From Lamellibrachia satsuma (taxonomy: Eukaryota > Annelida > Polychaeta > Sabellida > Siboglinidae): DNA of 64,000 nt. Positions 60,901 through 64,000 of the stretch are shown one piece after another. The notes beneath the pieces were generated by a model. That model saw only the letters and a program-made list of their open reading frames with translations. It ran no database searches and was not told the DNA's origin. The stretch spans positions 252,501-316,500 of the forward strand of contig BSQZ01000034.1 in the NCBI GenBank assembly GCA_033239005.1. Direction: 5' to 3'. The translations under genes and the position numbers were made by a program. Numbering within the stretch: the stretch's first letter is position 1; the number at the start of each line of letters is the position of its first letter.

Positions 60901-63321
60901 AAAAACAACAACACTGGTCTTAATGAGTTCTGGATACTATTGCAGGTGGCAGCACTGTAATGTTGCCACAGCCTGTGTGCACAGCAATCGAGTTTAGATG
61001 CGAAACATCGGGTGTTTGCATCGCTAAGACTCTCGTGTGTAATGGAGAGATGGACTGCAGAGACGGGTCAGATGAGGACAGCTCCATGATGCCCTGCACT
61101 GGTCAGTCCTGGTCACTTACATAATTTGTTTTGTTGGTTTGACAGATGCAGCATCGAAAGAGCTTCAAAATAAAAATTGTATCATTGTGTGATAATTATG
61201 TCACAATCGCATTTTTTCTGGAGGCTGTTTGTGAAAAACTGATTTTTTTACCCAGATAATCTTGATTTAATCTTTTCAATGAAAAGTGGCAATCTCTTAC
61301 CACATTGGTACTGTTTAATATAATAATTAATGTTACTATTCAACAAAATCTTTATTTATATTTTATATTTTTTAGGACATTGCCAATTGGCGGGAAATTT
61401 TTATTTTTAAAATTGAATTTCCCACACGATGTCTCTAAATGTGCTGATGAAATATAAACATTACATAACAATATCATCCGTCGTATGAGGACGGAGAAAG
61501 GAAGTTCATATTTTATAATAACAACTTTGGTATTACTCTGATACCGTAAAGCACCTAAGAAACATCATCGCATATCTGTCTGTAATAAAATAATTTTTAC
61601 AAACAATGCAAAACACAAATATAACTGCTAAGCATGATACATTGATCAAAACTTTGTTACTTGATATTTTCAAGTGGCGTCACACATAACAAAAACTTTC
61701 AAATAAAAACTATGCAACAAATACCCCTGTTGTATAGCAAATGGGCTACGGATAGAAATGATATGTATTAAAAAATTACCCAGTAGATGACGTCACATGT
61801 ATGAGTTGCTAAATTCGACGGCCGGGTGGATTGAGCTTGTTACAGTACTACTAGATAAATCATGTTTCCTGTTGCACGTTGTTATGCCACCGGGTGGATT
61901 GTGGAACCAGACGTTGGCCGGATATGGCCGGGTGGGTTTTAGAAAGTTAATCAAAGACATAGTTCAAATAGGATGTTTTAAAAGTATGTGTGTAACTGAA
62001 ATTGTGCTCTTTCCCTGCAGATGCGGCTGCCCCCGTTGGATTGGGCGTGGGAGCAGCGTGTGGGATTGCAGTCTTCTGTGTGCTGGTTATTCTCATCATA
62101 GTCGTCATCGTCATAGTTCTGCTGCGGCGCAAGAAACGCAGCCCATCCAGCTCGTCCCGAGGTCTCCCCTCGGTTTCCGAGGGGATGGTGCAGCGCCACC
62201 TGTCGATGCTGAATTCGATGCGCGAGCCGATGCGTGCGCGACCCCCGCCGTACACCGAACGTTACGTCGACAACACTGGTTTTACGCTCGAGACATTGCT
62301 CGTACGACGACAGGGCGAGCAAGCGTTGAACGATTCGGCGCCTGCGTCCAGCGACGTTCCCCTCGAGGAACCACCACCGCCATACGACAGTGTCATTAAG
62401 GAAGACACAGAGACGAGCGACACAAGTAATCGTCATATAGTGTCATCATCGTCGTGTCACCAGCTTGCTCCAGATGACGCCGACGATGCTGCAGAGAGTC
62501 TACAGGCAATAACGAGGACAATGCCGGCACACTCGGCCACGATGCCGAGAGTGCCACCTGGTGCTCTAACAGAGGCCGCGTCATCGCACCAACGCCGGCC
62601 GTCGCAGCGTCACATTGGACGAACGCCGTCGGTTCATAATCGGTCGCGTTCCGATCCAAGTCGGGGACATGTGGCTACAGCTGTCATCAGTCGAACCGTT
62701 CCGCATCGGATCCGACTTGGAACGCAGGCGCTGCCGGGGCGCACGCCCATGTACCATCTGCATAATTACTACCGGGACCACAACGACTCCTCGGAGGATC
62801 ACACATACGAGAGCATCCCCGCGCATGGATTCCGATATGGCGGTCCTGTCGAGGTGAACTCGCCACCCCCTCTACCTGTGCGACCGCCCGACACCACTTC
62901 ACCGGTCGGTCGCGCCGCACGAACTCGCATGGGCACGGGAGTGAGTCCATATCGGGCAGACACTGCCGAGATGGGCGCGATGTTGCCAATGGGAACGGGC
63001 GCGAGTCCATATCGGGCAGACACAGCCCAGATGGGTGCGGTGTCACCGCACCGTGGCGCAACTAGTCTATCTCAGGGACAATACCCACGCGTGTCACCAA
63101 CCGTTTCTGACTCGACACACACAACGCCACTTGACGTGTCGTTTCCGTCGTCGACGCGATCTTTCTCTCCCGCTCACATGGTCACCGATCAACATCACGC
63201 TGTGCAACCGCATCACCCTCGGATGGGTTCAGGTGCATCGCATGGATCACATGACATGTCGACGACGTCGGTCGTCTATAACTCTGATATTGAAACTAGT
63301 CTACTGCCCACGTCGGTGTGA
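31915..63321 (+). CDS. CUB/LDLa/MAM single-pass receptor with PPxY tail (16 exons, 5' end missing)
   Basis: Joining 31915-32090, 32749-32884, 43478-43615, 45764-45889, 49159-49195, 50542-50642, 51991-52244, 53284-53368, 53754-53915, 54627-54901, 55316-55406, 59305-59433, 59766-59912, 60561-60716, 60946-61101 and 62021-63321 gives one open frame of 1156 residues plus TGA, with every junction GT-AG and phase-compatible. Counting from the first visible split codon, the domains are CUB about 1-135, LDLa1 152-190, MAM1 199-350, MAM2 352-525, LDLa2 530-569, LDLa3 577-619, LDLa4 633-670, LDLa5 681-723, transmembrane helix about 730-758, and cytoplasmic tail to 1156. Domain borders are mostly phase 1, typical of shuffled extracellular modules. 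The role is inferred: a surface receptor or endocytic adaptor that binds protein or glycan ligands outside and NEDD4-type ubiquitin ligases inside. LDLa plus PPxY recalls LDLRAD3, and CUB plus LDLa recalls LRP3/10/12. I know no named protein with this exact order. The signal-peptide exon is not identified. Confidence 0.93.
32091..32748 (+). other. Intron 1, 658 bp
   Basis: AT-rich, with no recognised repeat or RNA. The donor is gtaggt and the acceptor is tctgtttgcag. Confidence 0.85.
32749..32884 (+). CDS. Visible exon 2: CUB domain, middle
   Basis: Starts in phase 0 and ends in phase 1 at gtgagt. It encodes [17 protein letters not shown], then [15 protein letters not shown] and WSNNFC. This matches the C-x-x-D-[YF] strand and the following Cys of CUB domains. 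The acidic Ca-site residue usual after DY is replaced here (MKFGD), which may affect calcium binding. NST is a possible glycosylation site. Confidence 0.92.
33488..33592 (+). repeat. Family B MITE fragment (left-end type)
   Basis: It matches 20111-20190 through aatataaacta, attctaacatcttgacc, tatgttttaa and the later ataacttgacc block. No matching right end was found nearby, so the copy is truncated or solo. Confidence 0.75.
34801..34846. repeat. (CACG)n microsatellite
   Basis: About ten tandem gcac/acgc tetramers. It is one of the few CpG-dense stretches in the CpG-poor gene body. Confidence 0.95.
36808..36856. repeat. 27-bp tandem duplication
   Basis: gatttaatattgtatatcac occurs twice in direct succession, each followed by aaa(c/t)gtc. 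Confidence 0.85.
37813..37879. repeat. CA-rich microsatellite
   Basis: A (CA)n run interrupted by cg and tg dinucleotides. Confidence 0.93.
38464..38610. repeat. Duplicated dispersed-repeat segment
   Basis: ctggaaagtcctgaaaacat, then cca(g)gaa and taggcac occur at about 38467 and again at about 38570, 103 bp apart. A weaker relative (tctctggaaatatccataat) lies at about 42713. This is probably part of an interspersed repeat. Confidence 0.7.
41410..41580. repeat. 60-bp x 3 tandem repeat
   Basis: Units starting near 41410, 41470 and 41530 share cattttagg, ataatatataatgccaccat and ctcatggatcaaaag, with a few substitutions and one deletion. Confidence 0.92.
41931..42309. repeat. Structured (CAA/CAG/CAT)n trinucleotide tract
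   Basis: About 380 bp built almost only of caa, cag and cat triplets, with recurring larger blocks such as catcaacaacaacag followed by caacaacaa. A frame through it would read poly-Gln with periodic His, and other frames read poly-Leu or poly-Val on the minus strand. It lies inside intron 2, has no splice sites around it in the receptor frame, and is therefore judged noncoding. Confidence 0.93.
43478..43615 (+). CDS. Visible exon 3: end of the CUB domain and linker
   Basis: The acceptor is gttttcag and the donor gtaggt, phase 1 to phase 1. It encodes the last CUB strands ([20 protein letters not shown], then TFKVYDG) and a Gly/Ser/Val linker ending SGGSVDR. The -SDxxxxxxGFxAxF- pattern is diagnostic of the CUB C-terminus. 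Its codons keep several CpGs (tccgatacgaac, gtcccg), in contrast to the flanking introns. Confidence 0.92.
43616..45763 (+). other. Intron 3, 2.1 kb
   Basis: Contains the 22-bp x 21 array at 44761-45222. Otherwise AT-rich with nothing recognised. The acceptor is ttttatctttcag. Confidence 0.85.
44761..45222 (+). repeat. 22-bp x 21 tandem array in intron 3
   Basis: 462 bp, exactly 21 units. The unit begins ctagttatccatcatattac and is followed by tg. I see only two substituted units (catcacatt near 44881 and catagtact near 45146), so the array is very homogeneous. I could not find a single-copy source for this unit elsewhere in the window. Confidence 0.97.
45764..45889 (+). CDS. Visible exon 4: LDLa domain 1
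   Basis: Phase 1 to phase 1, with donor gtacat. It encodes [20 protein letters not shown], then [13 protein letters not shown] and the last Cys in HARCG. All six cysteines and the DCxDGSDE calcium-cage motif of LDL-receptor class A modules are present. Confidence 0.95.
46640..49125 (+). repeat. Interspersed repeat family A copy interrupted by its own satellite
   Basis: The left flank of the array (cacaaaaaatcaacctatct) matches family A just before the amplified segment. The right flank (ttatttagttttgatgaatc, then ggatgaaccattaaacag, ttaattatttcgatcatttt and cttattaaactgactgc) continues the same element. The array therefore sits exactly where the unexpanded copies have one unit. Confidence 0.85.
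46661..48818 (+). repeat. 26-bp x 83 tandem array in intron 4
   Basis: 2158 bp, 83 units. The unit is ctagtatccactacaacatg followed by ctagct. The main variants are actacgac, actacaac and acctcaac, each combined with tagtatcc or tagcatcc. They recur in runs (for example cctcaac, ctacgac with cat, ctacgac with cat, ctacaac), giving a weak higher-order order of 3-4 units. The CG/CA difference is what loss of a methylated CpG would produce. The unit contains the palindrome gctagc. Confidence 0.97.
49159..49195 (+). CDS. Visible exon 5: 37-bp microexon starting MAM1
   Basis: It starts in phase 1 after tttgttag and ends in phase 2 before gtatgtaag. It encodes [13 protein letters not shown] across its junctions. 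The A-C-D-F start is the usual opening of a MAM domain, and it continues into the next exon as G-Y-C-G-F, so the exon is needed for a full MAM. It lies between the 26-bp and 33-bp arrays, which makes its inclusion worth testing. Confidence 0.85.
49376..49600 (+). repeat. Interspersed repeat family A copy, partly expanded
   Basis: The blocks tactaacttgtttgtacaaa, ttagttttgatgacatcatt, gcacaaactactaaataatt, cctattcacac and tcaaagtaaattctttcagc match family A in order. The copy then passes into the 33-bp array. Confidence 0.78.
49590..50512 (+). repeat. 33-bp tandem array in intron 5, about 28 copies
   Basis: The period is 33 bp, built from two related half units: attcacacactacag and attcacatgctacacact (or attcacacactacacact). 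Because 33 is a multiple of three, it yields a 325-codon open frame of repeated [12 protein letters not shown] peptides. That frame is an artefact, since it runs into the intron end and is not in the receptor frame. The unit resembles the family A segment gttacatggactattcacac followed by cacactacatatt (about 1511-1542). Confidence 0.92.
50542..50642 (+). CDS. Visible exon 6: MAM1, N-terminal part
   Basis: Starts in phase 2 and ends in phase 1 (donor gtaagt). It encodes [20 protein letters not shown], then [13 protein letters not shown]. The G-x-C-G-F/W and GDHT motifs are MAM signatures. Confidence 0.92.
50643..51990 (+). other. Intron 6, 1.35 kb
   Basis: Mostly occupied by the hAT-like non-autonomous element at 50894-51697. 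The acceptor is ccgctgctttccag. Confidence 0.85.
50894..51697. mobile_element. hAT-like non-autonomous DNA transposon, about 804 bp
   Basis: The ends are inverted: agggatagggtcaaat at the left and atttgaccccatccct at the right. They are flanked by 8-bp near-identical direct repeats, gtatatac (50886-50893) and ttatatac (51698-51705). An 8-bp target duplication is characteristic of hAT elements. Subterminal aaatacaactacaaatac-type motifs recur on the left, and aaatacaaatatg/tgtatttg motifs on the right. There is no transposase coding capacity. Confidence 0.82.
51991..52244 (+). CDS. Visible exon 7: MAM1, central part
   Basis: Starts in phase 1 and ends in phase 0 (cag|gtacgc). It encodes [20 protein letters not shown], then [19 protein letters not shown] and later [10 protein letters not shown]. 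The C-L-x-F-W-Y-x-[VM]-x-G strand and the W-x-R-G/A segment are conserved in MAM domains. NQS is a possible glycosylation site. Confidence 0.95.
52245..53283 (+). other. Intron 7, 1.0 kb
   Basis: A duplicated acccccacacag/ataaccctcaccc stretch lies near 52585-52635. Nothing else is recognised. The acceptor is cctgaccctccag. Confidence 0.8.
53284..53368 (+). CDS. Visible exon 8: end of MAM1
   Basis: Starts in phase 0 and ends in phase 1. It encodes [20 protein letters not shown], then VLEGSCLG. G-x-[IV]-A-[LV]-D-D-[IV]-x-x-x-x-G-x-C is the classical MAM C-terminal signature. Confidence 0.95.
53369..53753 (+). other. Intron 8, 385 bp
   Basis: Very AT-rich in its middle (about 53500-53600). 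No repeat or RNA recognised. Confidence 0.8.
53754..53915 (+). CDS. Visible exon 9: MAM2, N-terminal part
   Basis: Phase 1 to phase 1 (gtgagt). It encodes [20 protein letters not shown], then [11 protein letters not shown] and [11 protein letters not shown]. The C-[ND]-F-E-x-x-x-C-x-W opening is canonical for MAM. Confidence 0.94.
53916..54626 (+). other. Intron 9, 711 bp, with an inverted family A copy
   Basis: A family A element in minus orientation occupies about 54075-54430. A short direct repeat (catcaaatggttcagt) lies at 54055-54090. The acceptor is gttgatgttttgtag. Confidence 0.82.
54075..54430 (-). repeat. Interspersed repeat family A, inverted copy in intron 9
   Basis: This is the reverse complement of the 1138-1602 copy through cgtgaatccggttcac, agatctggtaaggatcaaaa, ttcagttaatgcttgaacaa, tttgtctgatgatttcac, ctagctagcatgttgcactg and aaattgattaagcacctt. 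It lacks about 30-40 bp present in the first copy. It holds one unexpanded unit of the 26-bp satellite. Confidence 0.88.
54627..54901 (+). CDS. Visible exon 10: MAM2, central part
   Basis: Starts in phase 1 and ends in phase 0 at cag|gtgctt, a weak donor. It encodes [20 protein letters not shown], then [22 protein letters not shown] and later WRQAHIDL. G-x-Y-[LM]-Y-V and C-L-x-F-W-Y are MAM hallmarks. NSS is a possible glycosylation site. The exon is flanked by family A copies in opposite orientation. Confidence 0.94.
54902..55315 (+). other. Intron 10, 414 bp, half family A
   Basis: A plus-oriented family A fragment occupies about 54916-55120. The remainder is unremarkable. The acceptor is cgattatgtttcag. 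Confidence 0.82.
54916..55120 (+). repeat. Interspersed repeat family A fragment in intron 10
   Basis: It contains gttttgatgaaatcatcaca, caaactattaaattaatttt, gttattcgcattcacaagtt and aattcttttgatgattttaa in family A order, with both ends truncated. Confidence 0.83.
55316..55406 (+). CDS. Visible exon 11: end of MAM2
   Basis: Starts in phase 0 and ends in phase 1 (gtaagt). It encodes [20 protein letters not shown], then [10 protein letters not shown]. This repeats the MAM C-terminal pattern G-x-I-A-[VL]-D-[DE]-I and its final Cys. Confidence 0.94.
55959..56011. repeat. Perfect palindrome, 26-nt arms and 1-nt loop
   Basis: Left arm 55959-55984 (gtaaatggtcattaaacatt then agagat) and right arm 55986-56011 are exact reverse complements around a single A at 55985. 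It abuts the 5' start of recognisable LINE sequence. It is followed by a direct duplication of atattgatcctcatgtaata (about 56014-56054). Confidence 0.97.
57276..58161 (+). pseudogene. LINE reverse transcriptase, split by a (TA)n expansion
   Basis: The RT fingers and palm are well preserved, but between LFLIY and INDLEDD a (TA)n tract of about 65 bp has been inserted or expanded at 57890-57958. The two sides are in different frames (shift across the tract), and the sequence terminates at TAG 58159-58161. The [11 protein letters not shown] motif and FADD keep the catalytic Asp residues, but no single frame encodes the enzyme. Confidence 0.9.
57890..57958. repeat. (TA)n microsatellite inside the LINE RT
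   Basis: It sits exactly at the Leu-Ile-Tyr-Ile-Asn-Asp codons, where the unexpanded LINE would read atatatata. Confidence 0.96.
59233..59292 (+). repeat. 20-bp x 3 repeat at the splice acceptor of exon 12
   Basis: agatattgacctattttttt is repeated at 59233, 59253 and 59273, the last merging into gacctttttgtgtctccatc just before tcag. The repeat provides T-rich tracts within 15-70 bp of the acceptor. Confidence 0.92.
59305..59433 (+). CDS. Visible exon 12: LDLa domain 2
   Basis: Phase 1 to phase 1 (gtgagt). It encodes [20 protein letters not shown], then [18 protein letters not shown]. All six cysteines and the D-C-x-D-x-S-D-E calcium motif are present. NET is a possible glycosylation site. 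Confidence 0.95.
59434..59765 (+). other. Intron 12, 332 bp
   Basis: Nothing recognised. The acceptor is tttgtttcccaacag. Confidence 0.8.
59766..59912 (+). CDS. Visible exon 13: LDLa domain 3
   Basis: Phase 1 to phase 1 (gtatgt). A short TAPPASEGP linker is followed by [20 protein letters not shown], then [19 protein letters not shown]. Six cysteines and an intact DCGDNSDE calcium cage are present. Confidence 0.95.
59913..60560 (+). other. Intron 13, 648 bp
   Basis: Begins with an ataataat-type low-complexity stretch (about 59930-60125). It contains a family B MITE fragment at about 60380-60530. The acceptor is ttcgctgcttccag. Confidence 0.8.
60380..60530 (+). repeat. Family B MITE fragment (right-end type), one core unit
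   Basis: It matches 20400-20525 through ataacgt, aaattatggttct/aaaaccgtggttcact-like, aaaacacat, atgttagaatagat, tttata and acatgattttat. Only one copy of the 67-bp core segment is present. Confidence 0.75.
60561..60716 (+). CDS. Visible exon 14: LDLa domain 4
   Basis: Phase 1 to phase 1 (gtgaga). [14 protein letters not shown] linker is followed by [20 protein letters not shown], then [18 protein letters not shown]. It has all six cysteines and the DCNDGSDE motif. NCT is a possible glycosylation site. Confidence 0.95.
60946..61101 (+). CDS. Visible exon 15: LDLa domain 5
   Basis: Phase 1 to phase 1 (gtcagt). It encodes [20 protein letters not shown], then [20 protein letters not shown]. 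It is a complete LDLa with an intact calcium motif, and the last ectodomain module before the membrane. The preceding intron 14 (60717-60945, 229 bp) is the shortest. Confidence 0.95.
61102..62020 (+). other. Intron 15, 919 bp
   Basis: AT-rich, with ccgggtggattg-type short repeats near 61820-61945. No mobile element recognised. The acceptor is ctctttccctgcag. Confidence 0.8.
62021..63321 (+). CDS. Visible exon 16: transmembrane helix and whole cytoplasmic tail
   Basis: One 1301-bp exon, starting in phase 1 and ending at TGA 63319-63321. A short [10 protein letters not shown] stalk leads into the helix ([20 protein letters not shown]), followed by the stop-transfer RRKKR. The tail of about 398 residues is Ser/Pro-rich and probably disordered. 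It has PPPY in [11 protein letters not shown] (about residue 798) and PPPPY in [10 protein letters not shown] (about 841), a [11 protein letters not shown]3-type stretch, a tandem repeat MGTG(V/A)SPYRADTA(E/Q)MGA, and the C-terminal Thr-Ser-Val, a class I PDZ-ligand pattern. CpG density is high here, unlike in the introns. PPxY motifs bind WW domains of NEDD4-family ubiquitin ligases, so regulated endocytosis or cargo ubiquitination is the likely function. Confidence 0.93.
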
Positions 63322-63985
63322 CGACTGCAGTGTCTGGACGGATGATTTTTAATGAACATTCCTTGATCTTTTGTTTCCCATGTGGTTGTCATTTCTTGTC
63401 GAAGGCTTCAATGTTTTTGTTGACCATGCCATATTACGCAATTGTGGTGTGGTTCCTCTGTACATAGACAAAAGATATTTTTTGGACAATGAATTGTGTA
63501 CATCCCTCTTATAATGTGCCAAGTCAATACTTATATATAGGGTCTATTTTTTCAAAACAAATCCTTTTTGTAAAGTTATTTATTGACGAAATAAGGGACC
63601 AGCGATTAATATTAGAACATGCCTGATCCGAATAATTCACGGACAGTTATTGTGACTTTTTGGCACCATAAGCCTTTAGGGGAACGCAGCAAGATTGTGT
63701 AGCGTTGAAATGATGCGTGTGAGAACGTACGATGCAAGCTCGGGTGAGAAATTGAATATGTTTCCGCAACCTGAAACTGTCCTGTTTACTGTGGAACCCG
63801 ATTTCGACACTGAACTGGAAAGACGGTATTTGAAAACGAAGTATTTTCAAGTGTGTTTGTGTGTGTTGATGCTAGGAAACGTGTGCTTCTGATAACTGTG
63901 TTGCTGAAGTGCCATGAATCGGCAATGATTGAATCCATTGATGTATGTAGAGATCATGAAATAAAAGTATGTGCACATTTATATG
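63322..63985 (+). other. 3' untranslated region
   Basis: AT-rich sequence after the stop codon with no coding frame of substance, ending shortly after a poly(A) signal. The exact cleavage site is not determinable here. Confidence 0.8.
63960..63965 (+). promoter_or_regulatory. Polyadenylation signal AATAAA
   Basis: A canonical hexamer about 640 bp after the stop codon, followed within about 20-30 bp by a tgt/ttt-rich stretch (ggcttgacagttttt) that could be the downstream element. It is the closest canonical signal to the end of the window. Confidence 0.75.
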
Positions 63986-64000
63986 GCTTGACAGTTTTTA

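Noticed and set aside
63695..63892. A 66-codon open frame in the 3' UTR
   Set aside because: Short, with no domain, and located between the stop codon and the poly(A) signal of the receptor gene.

Overview
This window is animal nuclear DNA. It carries a GT-AG spliced gene with extracellular domain families found in Metazoa (CUB, LDL-receptor class A, MAM). It also has long introns, a decayed non-LTR retrotransposon, non-autonomous DNA transposons, (TA)n microsatellites and several tandem arrays. The AT-rich sequence, CpG depletion confined to the gene body, and tandem-repeat-bearing interspersed elements suggest an invertebrate with mosaic methylation, perhaps a mollusc or other lophotrochozoan. 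That placement is inference.

From 1 to about 30.3 kb I find no convincing protein-coding gene. The sequence keeps many CpGs. It holds copies of interspersed repeats: family A at 1138-1602 and about 22300-22482; an inverted pair at 9615-9972 / 11379-12099 whose right arm contains a 22-bp x 18 array; a MITE-like element at 20111-20490 with long inverted ends and a 67-bp x 3 core; and several small duplications. From about 30.5 kb CpG becomes scarce and TpG/CpA abundant, as expected for a methylated transcription unit.

From 31915 to 63321 (+ strand) I reconstruct 16 coding exons joined by phase-compatible GT-AG introns. They form one open frame of 1156 residues plus a stop. The protein is a single-pass receptor: CUB, LDLa, MAM, MAM, four more LDLa, a transmembrane helix, and a tail of about 398 residues with two PPxY motifs, a proline-rich stretch, a tandem repeat and a C-terminal Thr-Ser-Val PDZ-ligand-like end. 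The signal-peptide exon was not found. A 3'UTR with AATAAA at 63960 closes the gene.

The introns are full of repeats. Intron 3 has a 22-bp x 21 array, intron 4 a 26-bp x 83 array and intron 5 a 33-bp array of about 28 copies. Intron 6 has a hAT-like MITE, and intron 11 a broken CR1/Jockey-like LINE in sense orientation. The strongest general pattern is that short internal segments of interspersed repeats, single-copy in one element, have become tandem arrays in another. Two different arrays (26 bp and 33 bp) come from two different parts of the same repeat family, and they sit on either side of a 37-bp microexon.
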